Shown: piece after piece, positions 13,036-26,621 of the stretch
Layout of the letters: every line of letters starts with the position of its first letter
How positions within the stretch are numbered: position 1 is the stretch's first letter
Origin: Pseudoscleropodium purum
Lineage: Eukaryota > Streptophyta > Bryopsida > Hypnales > Brachytheciaceae
DNA: 64,000 nucleotides
NCBI GenBank assembly: GCA_963969395.1
Contig: OZ017795.1
Span: 10,602,001-10,666,000, forward strand
Reading direction: 5' to 3'
Program-made: the position numbers and the translations under genes
The notes under the pieces: generated by a model
Database searches by the model: none
What the model saw: only the letters and a program-made list of their open reading frames with translations
What the model was told of the DNA's origin: nothing

Positions 13036-13909
13036 TGGTGGCTGTTATATACTAAAGGTGTTTTCTCCCAGTAGATTGTGAGCTTGGATATACACTGAGT
13101 GGCTCTATTGTCGACTACTTTTGTGCTAGGCAATTTACATGTTTATTCAATGGCGTAAGCGGCCATCCTTTCTGTATCGAAGTGCCCTTTGGGCATGGTC
13201 GTGGTATCATCAACTGATACTCAACCGTGGTGATAGGTCATTTGACATCACCAAGTGGATGAAAAATTTAAGATGTACCGTTTGTACAAAATGTCTTCTC
13301 TAATGTGTCGTTTGCTGTGTACGAATTCAAAAACTTCTATGCGCAGGTCAAATTTACATGCACAGAAACTCAATGTGGTCATGCTGGTTCCAGGTTGCTT
13401 TGAAAAGGTGGTCCGGCACATTATTGATTGAAATGCTTTTGTCCACGTCTCTTTTCGTTTGAATTCTTTACGGAGAGGCAGAAGTTCCATGTGCATCGGA
13501 ATCGATGCATCGTGAAGGTGCTAAATATTAAAGGAATGCCGAACTTCCCTTATTTTCTCGTCATTATAGTGACAATTTTCTGTGGTGTTTCAAAACAGAA
13601 TTTTAGATGGTGTGACTTTTTTGAGTGGTGAGTTTTGTACCTTACTTCAAGAATTTTGGTAATGTAAATAGACCAGCATATCATCATAGTCAAGTCAAGA
13701 AATCAATACTGTTGATAGTTCCGATTTGCGATCTAATCAAACGCATGCGGGCAATCGAAGTACTCAGAGAGTGAATTTAGTGAATTACCCAGTTACTTGT
13801 TCCGTTCAGAAGACTCACTGCTGTTGAAGACGGTTTAGATTTCGACGTATAGCTTTGGTGCTTGCCCCATCGTTAAGCGATCTCTTTCATCGACAGCGCC
13901 AGCTGCACC
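13036..13909. other. GDI 3' flank and spacer to the pseudogene
   Basis: This holds the 3' UTR of the intact GDI and the upstream region of the duplicate. No additional gene is seen. The composition is less AT-rich than the repeat-filled DNA elsewhere. The sequence just upstream of the second ATG (gctgcaccATGG) keeps a good start context. Confidence 0.5.
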
Positions 13910-15688
13910 ATGGATGAGAAGTATGACGTGATTGTGCTCGGCACCGGTTTCAAAGAATGCATTCTTAGCGGTCTCCTTTCCATCGATGGTCTGAAGGTGC
14001 GTGCTGCAAAGTGAAGTCTTTCGTTTGATGGTAAGATTCTATGCAGTGGGTGATGCAGTCAAGCGGTATTTAGAGAAGGATGAATGATTTACCAAGGTAC
14101 ATTTTGCATGCATTTGCTTTCAGCGGAGAATGGTATTCCTGATGATGTTGGGGACTTTTAGGTGCTTCATATGGACAGGAATGACTATTACGGTGGAGCC
14201 GCCGCGTCATTGAATCTCAACCAGGTAGGTCTTGGGTCATTGCCAGTGCTTCTTTTATGAATTTAGTGTTAGGTGAAAAGAGAATCTGAAGTTCGCTTAT
14301 GTCGATTGAAATTTAGGTCATGGAATATGTTGGCCTTGCCACTCATCACTTCTTTGTGTTGAAATTATTAGCCCTCACATCTTCACATATCTCCATCTAG
14401 GATTTTTTTCCCAGGGTGCTCTCTCTAGTGTGATAGTGAGTGATTCCAAGATCATATCCCAAGATGCTTTCCAAAATCTTGGTGTACCTAAAGCTGTGAA
14501 GTAAAGAATGGAGTCGCCTTTGAGCACTATCATGATATGCTGAAGCACTCGCTGAACCCTAATTTTCTTTTCTGAGTTTTCTTTTTTGAAGGGAACTTCA
14601 TGGGTCGACTTAAGTTAACTTTTCTTGCAGCAAAAGAGGAGTGCTTTCCTGTGACCTAGAGCTGCACTTGCCGCAAATTCACCTGGGAAAATCTTATGCT
14701 GACCCCTGTGTTTCTTGGTCGCTTTTCGCTCAGCTATGGCAGAAATTCAGGGGTCAGGAAAAGCCTCCAGCATATTAGGGGTCCAGCAAGGATTACAACG
14801 TGGACATGTTTCCCAAGGTGCTCTGCATTTCCTAAGTGTTATCAGCATTGCGAGAAGTGCTGAGTAGACACGAGAATGAACTTTTTGGTCCCGGAACTCT
14901 TTTAGTATTCAACAACTCTTCTTCAGGTAAGGCAGAGGATTCCATAACCGTTAATGGATCGTCTCCTATACCGACCCCTTGTTCCCAACAACTATTCTAT
15001 TCTTACACTTGGTTGGCCTCCAATTAGCAAGTGGTGTAAGCATGACTTAGTTGTCTGACCAGTGATCCTGAAATGGAAACGGGTTTGTATACTGTCGCTT
15101 GTCTACAACCTCCCACTTTGAAATTTCAAAAATAAATTGACACGTAGTGATAAAAATTAGATGTCATCAGGTCTGGAACATGTACCCAAAGATCTCTGCG
15201 GAGCTCTATACGTGTTTCAAAATCACACTCCTACATGTGTTAAGTACTTAAACGTGACGCAAATAGTGTCCTCCAAGGTTCACGTTCTCAGCGGTTAATG
15301 TAGGTGATGATATTTGGAGTTTCGTTTTTCTGTTTATGAGGTTCTAGGTTGAGTGATGTATCTGTGCTTAAGATCGAAAACCACATCTGCAGGCTTTTGT
15401 GCAAGGTCTGCATTGCAGTTCATGATGGCAAATGGTGCTCTTGTGAGAGTACTTATTCACTCGGATGTCACGAAGTACCTATTTTTCAAGACTGTGGATG
15501 GCAGCTACGTATACAAGCAGGGAAAGGTACTGATCCTCGGGCTTATTCAAATTTTGCATCATTGTAATTGTCTGCAAGTCAAAGCTAACTTCTGTACCTA
15601 TCTCTTGGTGATACTGGCAAAGCAAGTGATGTTGCCGAATTTTATATTATCTTTTAAGCTTATTGCAATGCGATTTGGGTTCCTAGAT

Positions 15689-15740
<52 letters not shown>

Positions 15741-17880
15741 TTTACTTGAGAATTTCAGAGATGGCAAAATGTGATTCTTCTTGAATTTCGAAATCTTAGC
15801 TTATATGTTTTTTGTTGGTGAATGAATAAATTGTTGCATGTGATGTCAAGTTCAATTTTCTTAGCTCTGTCTGTCCTTGGTGTGCTTGGTTGTACATGAT
15901 CTACAAGACATTACGGTGTCTCTGGAATATATATTGCATCCGCTAGGTTTATCTTACTCATGGTAAATTGGGCAGATGTACAAAGTTCCATCGAATGATG
16001 CGGAGGCTTTGAAATCTCCCTTGATAGGAATTTTCGAAAAGAGGCATGCTCCTAAGTTCTTTATATTTGTCCAGATTTTTGACGAGGACTCTAGAACACA
16101 TGACGGCATGCATTTGCGTAGATGCACAACGAAGGAGCTTTTCGAGTAACGCACTCCGCTGCAAACCTTTTGATTATATCGAGTGCAAGTTGCTCAAGGC
16201 ATTTGATAGTCTAAGAATTTCAAATTGCATACTGTGAAGTAGACTCGCTTCCTTACCTAAAAAAGGTGGCCAGGCAAGGATGGAATTTTTTTCATTTTTT
16301 TTATAATCAAATGGACATTTCCCTTTGAGGCAAAGATAGAGTTGGTTGCCGGGTTTTAATCTGCACTCTTTGCATATGTATCAAACTCACTATATTATCC
16401 TGCTGCAGAAAATATGGATTGGATGACAACACCATCCATTTTGTGGGCTATTAATTGGCACTACATCGAGATGACCGGTTCTTATCTGAGCCAGCTTTGG
16501 ACACTGTTCAGAGAGTGAAGGTAAGTTTTTCTAGGCAGCAGGTTCTTTTTCCTTCCCAGATGTATGTTCTTTTGGAGCTGGAGTTATATTAATTAGTAAG
16601 CATGATGGATAGTGCCTAAGATTATGACTGTATTTAACTTCATGTTGTGCTTCATGGAATCGTGACCACAGTCTGAAATATGTATTCAATCCTGTCCATT
16701 CTCTGTTTATGCGCAGTTGTACGCAGATTCAATGACCCGGTTTCAAGGGGGCTCGTCGTATATTTACCCATTGTATGGGCTTGGAGAGTTGCCACAGGTT
16801 TGTGTCTCCGGCCTACTGCATACAATGTCACGGACTCTCGCATTGTGAGAAGGTATTCCTGGTGTTTGTGTGCGCTTGATTCAAGCGCATAAATTTATCA
16901 GTTTAGGTTCGTATCCTCGTAAGTGCTCAAATGACCAATAGTGGAAGCTTCATATCTAGAGTAGTTGAAATATATCATTTAGTAATCTTCATGGAAGGTA
17001 ACAATATGTACCAATAGAAAGAAGAAATCATGCCCAATTTTTTGAATGATCGGTTTATGTTTTGGGAACTTACCAAACTTGACTAATAGCTTCCAAAGTA
17101 GAGTTTTTATTTGTAATTTTTTCCCACAGGGATTAGATAAGTACCGAGTCGAGGCGTCATTTTTCAAAGCTTTTACTGTGATTTCCAGACTGTTGGTTTG
17201 CTCCTTACCCTTATTCCTCAGAAATGTGGTCATGATGCTCCGCAGGGGTTTGCCCGACTTAGTGCACTGTATGGAGGCACTTGCATGCTTGCTAAACCTG
17301 AGTGCAGGGTATCTGCACTATCACAAAACAATGCAATCTTTCCAATTCTCTTCTCTACAGGTTTTCAGTTGTTTACTTGGCCCTCTCAGAGGCATTGCCA
17401 GAGGCATGTTCCTGTCTCAAATCGGTGTCTCAAATTCTTTCTGTGAAGCAGTTCTCTGTATGTTGCTTTATCTTAGTGGATCTTATTATCAGAGAATTTT
17501 CGTCATGGTGAGGCAGGTTGATTTCACGAGATGGGTCAAGCTAGAGGAGTTACATCGGAGGGTGAGACAGCAAGGGCCGAGAAACTAGTCTGATCCATCG
17601 TATTTTCCCAACAAGGTTTTCATTTTGATATTCAAAGCTTTTGTTATGAGGATGGTGTTTCATCCTTCTGGAGGAAGTAAAGGCCTCATACCTCTTGGAC
17701 TTCAGAGAAACGTGGCCAGTTTAGTTCTGTTCTTATCTTCTTGTATACACAGGTCAGAAGAGTTCGGAGGGTTGTGCGAGCAATTATGTTTTATGAGTCA
17801 TCCAAATTTCCAAGCACTGATGATACCGATTCTGTTCAAATTATTTTTCCTCAGTAGCAGCTTGGCCGTAGATCAGATAT
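13910..17880 (+). pseudogene. Tandem GDI pseudogene, intron-bearing, 3'-truncated
   Basis: Equivalents of GDI exons 1-10 are present in order: 13910-13996, 14162-14224, 14734-14817, 15419-15526, 15976-16145, 16409-16520, 16717-16797, 17246-17308, 17517-17615, 17753-17880. Introns are retained with GT-AG ends, so it arose by DNA duplication and not retroposition. Lesions: in-frame TAG at 14776-14778 (exon 3), TAA at 16452-16454 (exon 6), a 1-nt and a 2-nt loss in exon 9 giving TAG at 17586-17588, net +3 indels in exon 10 (1-nt and 2-nt steps), and TAG at 17855-17857. Exon 5 is 3 nt shorter in frame. Exons 11-13 are absent and AT-rich DNA follows. Exon-level identity to the intact copy is roughly 80-85 percent by eye, with mostly synonymous changes. 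Confidence 0.93.
15692..15738 (+). repeat. (AAT)n microsatellite
   Basis: About 15 uninterrupted AAT units lie in intron 4 of the GDI pseudogene. The poly-Asn reading frame across it is an artefact of the repeat. Confidence 0.95.
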
Positions 17881-18792
17881 GTAAGTCACATTTTAATTTT
17901 TTTACGAAATGAAATGTGGTGGTGATGGTCAACTTTAGTGTCAACCTATCCTGGGTTGGAATTGGTGTTGGCTCTTACTCGCTGGTTGTATATATAAGGC
18001 AGTGATGACCATAAACATTTAGCAAGTTAAGCTTATACCCCTTTTTAATAAGTCCAACCAAGTTTGTGAATAGAAGGATTGCTGTTGATATCACCAGTGA
18101 GTGATTTAAAGGAAACCAGATGAGGTCATCGACCTTACAAATATTTTATATTTTATAATTCAAATTGGTGTTTCTCTATAATTACATTATCATTCATACC
18201 AAAAATTCAGTAATGAATAACTAACTTTTATATAAACACTTCGGATTAGACTTTTATTATATCACTTGTAGTTTTTATATGTATTAATAGTAATATTAGG
18301 TGTAAATCACATAACAATATTACTTACCTTTTGAACACCTTATGAATATGCTATACCATTGTTAGCAATATCATGTCATATTTGTATTCAACAAGATGGT
18401 CACTTGAGATGTTGCACTTCTAAGAGCAACTACATTCTTGCATGTTGGAGTACCCTATTGAAAGTCTTGTAGTTCATTTAAGTTTGGGAATCATGCATGG
18501 ACTATCCTCCCTTATTTAGAATCATATATCTTACTCGTGGGCTTCAAAGAATGAGAACAAGATTCTTTATTTCAACATGTCTTTAAAAATTTTTAATGAG
18601 TTAGATTTGGAGGATGTTCCATTTGCTTTAATTCAGACAATCATGTGATGTGGTCTTGGTAGGAGACTTGGATAGCCATATATAGCCTAAATTGAGCCAA
18701 TAGTTCTTCCACCTACTAATTCCATTGTTTTGTTCAACTTCCAAAGATGGAGACTATTAAGCCCTTTTATTATTATTTTCACAAACTCTTGG
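17881..18792. other. Truncation boundary and AT-rich repeat DNA
   Basis: After the exon-10 donor of the pseudogene, homology to GDI stops and AT-rich DNA begins (clearly by ~18120). The part 18580-18760 resembles 37090-37260 (shared gttagatttrgaggat and gtgatgtngtcttgg stretches), so a dispersed repeat occupies the place where exons 11-13 would be. Confidence 0.5.
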
Positions 18793-19105
18793 CATTCAAG
18801 AAAGAGGACCAATGAACCCTTCCAAATGTTATAATGAACTTTGACCAACTAACACCTTCAAAAAAGACCAACTACCATCATTCAAGAAAATAGACCATTG
18901 AGCTTTTCCATTATTAACTTTGTCTAATTGCCAATATTAAACAAAGTGGACCATTGAGCCTTTCCATTCTAAACTTTGACAAATTACCAACATTGAAGAA
19001 AGGGAACTATTGAGCCTTGCAATTATTACCTTTGACCAATTGCTAATATTCAAGAAAGGGGACCATTGAGCCCTTCCATTTAATATTAATTTTTGCCAAG
19101 TATTA
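18793..19105 (+). repeat. Minisatellite, ~60-65 bp units
   Basis: About five diverged units carry the phrase gaccattgagcccttccat, followed by a caattgccaatattcaagaa-like stretch. Units differ by substitutions and small indels. This array lies within the dispersed family that also holds the tandem array at 37220-37445. Confidence 0.7.
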
Positions 19106-22058
19106 AAAAAAAAGGACAATGAATCAATAGAAAGGCTACATTGTGACAAATTGCCTCAAGTCACCTCAAGGGGCAAAGTTTGCTTACAGGCAATTTCCTC
19201 CTTTGCCACTTTATTTCTCATCTTTCTACCCACATTTCTCTTGGCCTCCTTCTTCCTTTAAGCCTCATCATTAGAATTCAAAATCCTTTTGTGGCCATAT
19301 TGACCTTCTTCTTTCTCTATATTTGTGGATTATCTACGAAAGCATGTTGTAGCACTTGCATATTTACCGTTTGGATTGACCTCTTGTTGAATGATCTCTT
19401 TGAATAAATATATGTACAAGTGCATTTTGTAGTTGAATTTTTTTGTTACAATAGAAAAATATTTACTCTTGTTGCTTGTTAGTTCTTTTGTCAATTCTTT
19501 CATTTTATACAATTGCTTGTATTTGTTGTATGAGGTATTATATTTTGTATCATAAAACTAGTCCTACTCTCTTTTGCAATTAGTTCAAATAGTTTTAGAA
19601 TATCAATAATATAGTTTATTTTTATTAGCTACATAATATAATACCAAAATCCAACACAACTTTCTAATGATTACATATTAATTTGAATTCAAATGTTCTT
19701 TTGGACTATTTTCCATTTTGGTATAAAATTGCACATTGTTTTACAATGATTTGAATCATTGTGGAATAATATTGAATAATTTTGTTTTTATTGACATTTT
19801 TCAGAACTATTCTCAATTTTTTTCTATAAAAGTTAGGTTGTTTGGTAATACTATTGAACTGTTGTGTAATTACAAACAATATTCTACAATGTTCTTCATA
19901 TCCTATTTTGTTCTATAAAAAGTCTTATAATTGTTTTGCTATAAAATGCAGTTCTAATTTATTTTCAAAATCAGTCTTCTAAAGTCATGTATTATTCAAT
20001 AATTATTTGTAACTATTTTGTAATCAAACCAATGTTCACTACTACTTCCTAGTGTTCAATACTTCTCTCCATCATGCTATAAAAATCTTGGATAGTTTTG
20101 CAAATAATTTTAGATTATTCTTCTACAATAGTTTTTGCCCAAATCTAACATTGCTTTGAAATGTTTATGAATTTTTTTGCAATTACAAATAATGCTCTAT
20201 ATCATTTTCTATATCTTGTTCACTAAAGAACCTAGATTTTTCTCCAATAATTTTGATTGATTTTGTAGCTACAAATCTTTTTCTACACTACTTTTCATAT
20301 TTTATTCTAAATTCGTAGATTTCTTTATGGTGATTTTAGATTGTATTCTATTCCAAAATAATGCTTCATCTAATTATTTTTTATTGTTCATATAGCTATA
20401 ACTTTAATTGTATTATTATACCAATTTTGTATCATTTTGAATTCACAAATATTGTTTTGCATAGTACTACACAAATCTTACATTGTTCTATAGAGATTTT
20501 GGATTATTTTTCATTTGTGAAATTTGCTCTATAATATTTTAGAGTGACAAAATTTTTATAGGTATGTTATTTGGTAGGATCATGATATTATTTCTAATTA
20601 TGAATGTATTAATGATGAAGCCCATTGATGCATTTGGATGTGTACTAATATGAAATAAATTTTTGTGCAAATATAATTATCTTTATGTATTCTTATAAGT
20701 CCTAGAGCTTCCATTTAAAAATTTAATGTTTTGCATTTTCACTAGTTGTGAATGCTTATTTACCCACCCTTGGTAAATAATTGAGCACAACGAGGTTCTA
20801 ATTTCATTGTAGTTATTTAGACTAATGGGTGCCTAGGCCTCTGTCCATTATGCCTTCCAAGCAATGAATCTTTGTGTAATACCTACATGTACTCAATATG
20901 TATAAAACAACTTCAATTACAACTTAAAATACAATTGAACAAATAATTTGCCGAATGAACTAGGCCACTAAGATTTTATGTAAAAGATAAGTCAAACCAA
21001 AAATAACAATAAAAACTCATAGATGACATCATGCCATTTTCAAAAATGTAAACTACATTTGAATTGGACATTCCTAGCAAAAGTTATGGATGGATGAAGT
21101 TCATCCTTAGAAGGTCAAGAAAACTTCATCTACTCTTTTCTCTTAATTTCTATAATTAAGTTTTGTGTGAAATTTGACTGATGATATTTAAGAGTTCATT
21201 TCTCCTTACAGTTTGAGGTTGGTCTTGATTGGACATTTTTTTTTATAATTTCATCCAAATTTAGTTCAATACTTCATCATTTTCTAACTCTTTTGTATTT
21301 AGTCTTTTTTTTAGTATAAGGTGTCTATAGGTTTTAGTTAACTTAATCTATAACATTATAATTCTAAGTTTCTATTCTTAGTTCTTCTTTCTAGCCTTAC
21401 TTGAGGACTTCTTAGTTTTTTAGCTCTTGAGACAATTTCTATCAGTTTATTATATTTATTAATTTCATATGTTTATTTTGTAGGTACTAATTTTAGCTTC
21501 TTAGATTGGTATCACACTTAGAAATTGAACCTTCCTACAAAGAGTTATTGATGGATGAAATTTGACCGCTAATCGACTTATCAAGCTTCATCTGTTATTT
21601 TTTTCTAATCTACTATTCAAAAATTACTTTACTTTTTTATTTTAGACTCTCCTTCGTGGCTTCTATCCAATAACTCAAACTTGTTCCAACTTTCTTACTA
21701 TAACTAAATTTCATTCAAATTTCATTCAAATTTCATTCAAATCTTCAACCATTCATATCTTTTTCAAATTTGTATATTTTTCAAGTGCAATATATTTTTG
21801 GAAACATCTAGACTAGATCTATAAGCTTCTAGATCTAAAACTTGAAAAAAACTCTTTTTAATGCTCTAACTTTGATTTGCAATTTGGCTTGATGGTTTTA
21901 AATGACTAACTTTGGAAATCTATGGAAGTTAAAGCAATTGGATATTTAATTGATAATTTGGTTCCTCTTGAACTTTGTTGTAGAGATTATCAACTCTTTC
22001 TTTTTTTGCCATCATAAAAATCTTGGACAAATTATGCTCACTGCTTAAACTTAAGGTT
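19106..22058. other. AT-rich gene-free stretch with dispersed repeat traces
   Basis: No gene seen. The segment 20740-20900 matches 37450-37600 (both contain gcttattta, then ccttccaagnaatg), so it belongs to the same family as 18580-18760. Repeated phrases related to ggatgaagttt and aaacttcatcc occur at 21090-21140 and 21545-21600 and recur in 34500-38460. A small attcaaatttc triplication lies at about 21712-21744. Confidence 0.45.
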
Positions 22059-23000
22059 TTAACCCTAAATACCCAAACTGTGTTTTTGGCAACAAAGAAA
22101 TTTTGGACAGCTCACTACAAATAGAGTTTTTGTTATTTTTTTGAAATTTTAACACATGTGTCCAAGGAGTAGCTTTAAGGTCCAACAATTTTCATAACTT
22201 TTGAATGCATAGTTAAAAAGTTATTGTATGATATGTGTTTTCATTACTTGTCAAACATTCTGGATAGCAAAAAATACTTATTTAAAAATCACTTTTTTAA
22301 GAAATCAAAATTTGAAATCAGTTCTTGAAGTTTATTATTACTTGGAAAGTTGTGAGTCGTTTCATTTTGATCAATGAGTCAAAAGTTATGAGGAGTTTTA
22401 GTTTGTGGGAGTTTGTGGCTTGTGGTTGAATCTCTACTCTAAGACAAACTTCAAAGTCCTTTATTTAACTCAATTTTCAATATTTTTAGAAATAAATAAA
22501 AACTTAAAGTGTATATTGTTTATTACAACATTACAACCATTGGAATTTGCATTTTTCAATTCCGTAAATAAATTGTTGACAATTTAGTATTTTGAACCAT
22601 TTTTCTCCTTCTTTCTACTTACTAATTTTTTTCCTATGTGTTGTACAATTTCAAATGATCTAAAATTTTCAAACATGTAGCCAACTTGATTTGAAGAATG
22701 AATTTAAAGAGCAAACACCATTTTGGACAATTTTTTCATACAAATGTGACCTTATAAAGTGCAGCTGCCCAAATTTTTGTAGGGCTAAAAAATGGATTTT
22801 TGTGACTTCAAATGCTAATATCTTGCAATCTACATAGTAGAAATTTCTTACAATCTACATCTTTTCAAAGTAGCATAATAAAAGATCCTATGGATATATG
22901 TGTTCAAAATTTTTTTTTTCAAAAATTTGATACTTGTACTAAAATTTGTATTTTTAGAGTGGTTTTGGTGAAAACATAGTCAATTTCATTTAGGGGTTAA
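22059..23000 (+). mobile_element. TTAA-ended element, family B copy 1 (942 bp)
   Basis: Begins TTAACCCTAAATAC at 22059 and ends catttaggggttaa at 23000, with TTAA at both ends. The interior contains ctcactacaaat near 22110, gtgcagctgcccaaatttttg near 22760 and gctaatatcttgcaatc near 22815. The same landmarks occur in reverse in 27803-28791 and in the same orientation in 62651-63576. No transposase frame, so it would be mobilised in trans if at all. Confidence 0.65.
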
Positions 23001-23779
23001 TACAATTTTTTGGACTTGGAATCCCAACACTTCTTCTCCTACATCCCCCTTGACACTATTTTATCTCCATTATTTGGTTTTCAAAGGGTGACTTTAGACA
23101 CCTAAATAATTGCTACAAATTTCTAAACAATAATTGACTTTTGAAATCTTTCAAGTCCATTATTATTCTATCCAACTTTTAATAGTCTAAATCACTTTCT
23201 TAAGATTTTTGCCTAATCCTATCAACTCCTAAATGTTTTCAACTTCTAAACTATCCCTTCATTCTATCAATTGCAATTTGAGTGTAAAATTTTTTATCTA
23301 TTAACTTGTCTAAATGTCTTTTCTTGTTTTTAAACCTCCATTTTCCTTCTAAGGTTGGTTTGTGACAATGAAACTATGAAAGGCTTGACTATTTGAGGTC
23401 TATATTCTAATGTTTTCTCCCTTCACCCTTTTTTTATACTAATTCTACTTCCATTCTTGGATTTGATCCATGCTTAGAGTTTGATTGTATAAATTTTAGA
23501 ACTTAAATTTGCACAAAAAGTCAACTAGACTTGGAGACGTGTTAGATGCAGATGGACGTGTTTTGGATCAATAGAGGCTTGAATTGAATTCAATTGGTAA
23601 CTGTATTGATTATTCAATTGGTATGTTTGTTGTAACTAAGTTGACTCTAGCTTGCTTTTAAGTTGGTAATTCAATTGTTTGTTTGTGGCTTTTGGCTTTG
23701 GTTATGGTTCGAACTTCTCCAATTTTTGGACCTTGGTCTGAAAATCTCAAACTAGCTGTTGTTCGTCTATCTTTGGATC
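23001..23779. other. AT-rich gene-free stretch
   Basis: No gene seen. T-rich on the + strand with no coding frame. Confidence 0.4.
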
Positions 23780-25760
23780 TTTGTATGGGGACCCTTTAAA
23801 AGAAAAGAAACACAGAAAAATTTATGTTTAAGAACAAAGCTTCGCCGTCAAAGGTGGTAAAGTTTAGTTTTAAAGCACAAAACACAAATAACTAAAGGAA
23901 AATTAGACTAAGGGCAAAGCTTTGCCGTATTTTTTAAAACTGTCTAAAACTCTCCCAACTCCTAAATACTTAAAAGCTTTGCCGTACCTCACAAAACCAC
24001 AAATGTACAAAACAATTTCAACAAATTTTACTTCAACAAAACTTCACACAAAACATGTTTAGAGTAAGGAGGATAATACAAACACCAAACTACAACATTT
24101 TTTAGTATAAAAATTAGTACAAGGTAGATGGACAACCAAATGCTAAAACAAATGTGTTAGTAGAACATACTCCAAAATGAAGCACTAGAGGGCCCCCTAA
24201 GCAGCAACGCCAAGGTATGGAAGGGGGCTTCTTCTAAAATTAATATAAATGTTAATAAATCTCCAAAAACTTCAACAAATTGACCAAAGATAGTACAAAA
24301 AATCAAAACAAGTGCAACTAAAGGCAAAATTTGAAGGGACCCCAATGTTTTCAAAGAAGGATTTCTTAAACAAGGAACTTGAAATGCTCTAAAAACACAC
24401 ATAGTTGCAACTTTAGCTCAAAATGGCTGAAAAGTCCAATTAAATGGACCAACGTGCATAGAATGCCAAAATAATGGCTAAAGGGGTGAATTGAGAGGAG
24501 AATGAGTGCTCTTTTATACTCTTTAAAGGGTACTCATCTCTTCTCATTTCCTTGAGGTAATCTTATCATTTGGGATTTTAATTCCAAATTATCAATTTTG
24601 ACTTTCTATGCTAGACCAATTTTTAATTTTTGAAGATTGACTCTAAATCACAAATGGATTGCACCATTGGCTTTAGAAGGCCTTTTTCACTTTGCAAGAA
24701 TCCCCCACCCCTTTTTCTTATGTAAAAACTCAACAAATGCAAGTACTAACTTAACTACCTAAAAGGGTAAAAATTCAACTTTTGGAGTTTGACTTTTCTA
24801 TGAAAAATAATTAGCCTAGGACCCTAAGTACATGCAAGAGAATAGAAAAAGATCTAGTTTTGACCTCATTCCAATTTTGTATGCTCTCAAAATACCAGTC
24901 AAACTCCCTCGTAATATTAATTTTGGAGGTACTTAGAGAATCTTGTCAATTTGAGCACTTTTGACTATCATAATGTTTTGAAACTTGTTGAATCATGTTA
25001 TTAACATAAAAGAGACTAGACTAGTTTTAAGTGAGACTTTATCGCACCTTAGGTAATTTTTTTGAATTTTCCATTGTGAAATTTGGTGGTTGACCATTCA
25101 AAAGAATATCTTTCAACTACTAGAAAATTCCAGAACTTTTTGTAGAACCTTTCATCAAATTCTACAAAATATGTGCAAGCTTATATTCTTATTTTTTACT
25201 TTCAAGGAAGGAGAATTAAATCTCACCATCTTTTTTAATTTTTAGTGAATAGGAAATTTTTCATGCAGAAGAAAATCTTGGCAAACCAACTTTTCCATTG
25301 AACCCCTAGTGTGATTGCCACCTAGAACCACCATAATAATATCGTAGATGCCTTCGCCTCGTCCATCTTGAATTTTATTCACTTGTAAGTTAACAATTGG
25401 GATTTCTTCTATTTCCTCAATATGATGGAGAAATTGAAATCTCTCTCTAGGATTGACTTAGGGTTCTCACATAGGTTCCCTTGGACTAATTTAGCCATGT
25501 TTTGTCACATGTAGGGCAGATTTAGGCAATTTGGGCAATTCTGTTCAAATATTATAATATATACAACTTTTGGATTTCTACCCTATTTATATGTGGGATT
25601 CAGGTCAAGTTTAGGAAAAAAAAGTTTATTAGGACCAAGTACTATATTGGCATGTGACATATCTATTTTGCCTTTACATTCTTTTTGTATTTTTTTGTAT
25701 AATAATTCACACTCAAAATACTAATAAACAAAAAAAATAGTAAGTTCCAAGTGACGAACT
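23780..25760 (+). repeat. Dispersed ~2-kb repeat family C, copy 1
   Basis: Collinear with 40190-42180 and, in reverse complement, with 30660-33480. Shared landmarks in order: caaagctttgccg, a block with cttgaaatgctc and aaaacacac, gaggtaatcttatcat, ctaccctatttatatg and ggcatgtgacat. No reverse transcriptase, integrase or transposase frame is visible. It may be a non-autonomous retroelement or other medium-sized repeat; its true ends are not resolved. Confidence 0.6.
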
Positions 25761-26613
25761 AGGCACTCACACCAATGAAAATTCTTTTGTTTTACTTTAT
25801 AATGCCTTCTATTAGTACAAAGCTATGGAACATCAAGAATATATTGAACCTCAACGGATTTTCTATGAAACATTCAAGGACATCCTCTCTATACTTTTTC
25901 ATATTTTTTTCCAAATGGAAACAAATCTTGCATTGAAATACATATAAAATATGAATAAATTGAATACCTTGAACAACAAACACAAGCAACTATCCAAAAT
26001 GAGGAAGCCAATTAATTAGCAACAAGTGTAAATATTTCTTTTTTTGCAACAAATACCAACTACAAAAAGCACTTATACATTCATTCAAAGAAATCATTCA
26101 ATAAGACGCTAATCAAATTGCTAAAAATGCAAATGCTACAACATGCTCTTGTGAATGATCCACAAATACAAAGAAAGAAATAGGTTGAGGTGGTTGCAAA
26201 GAATTTAGGGTTGGAATGGTGAGGCTCAAGGGGGAAAGATGGAGGCTAAGAGAAATGTAGATAGAAGGATGAGAAATGAGGCAACAAAGGCCAGCAGCCC
26301 TCAAGCAAACTTTGCTCCTTGAGGTAGCTTAAGCCCAAAGCCAAATTGCAAACATGTGCCTCCAAAATCACATATAAGCTACCTTAGAGGTAAATTCAAA
26401 AATGTAGCCCCCCTAGTATAGTCCCCAAAATGAGGTTATGTAGTATTGTAGTTGGATTAATTTACCCAAAATAAATGCCAACAACCATGCATAGGCTACT
26501 TTATATTGACAATTTTTCTAAAACTTAGCTAGTACTTATGACAATCTTCAAAACTAAGTGGTAGGCCTTAGGCCCCAAAGTGCTTTCAACAAGATTTGGT
26601 TCGTTTTGTATGC
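25761..26613. other. AT-rich gene-free stretch
   Basis: No gene seen. Part of it (26250-26340) resembles in reverse the region near 19180-19260 (ctcaaggrgcaaagttt), again a dispersed repeat. Confidence 0.4.
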
Positions 26614-26621
26614 TTTGGTTG

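Noticed and set aside
15353..15784. 143-codon frame with poly-Asn
   Set aside because: It is the pseudogene's exon 4 in another frame plus intron 4 with the (AAT)n microsatellite.
17046..17588. 180-codon frame in the GDI pseudogene
   Set aside because: It runs through introns 7 and 8 and the frameshifted exon 9; the GDI exons within it are in a different frame for most of its length.
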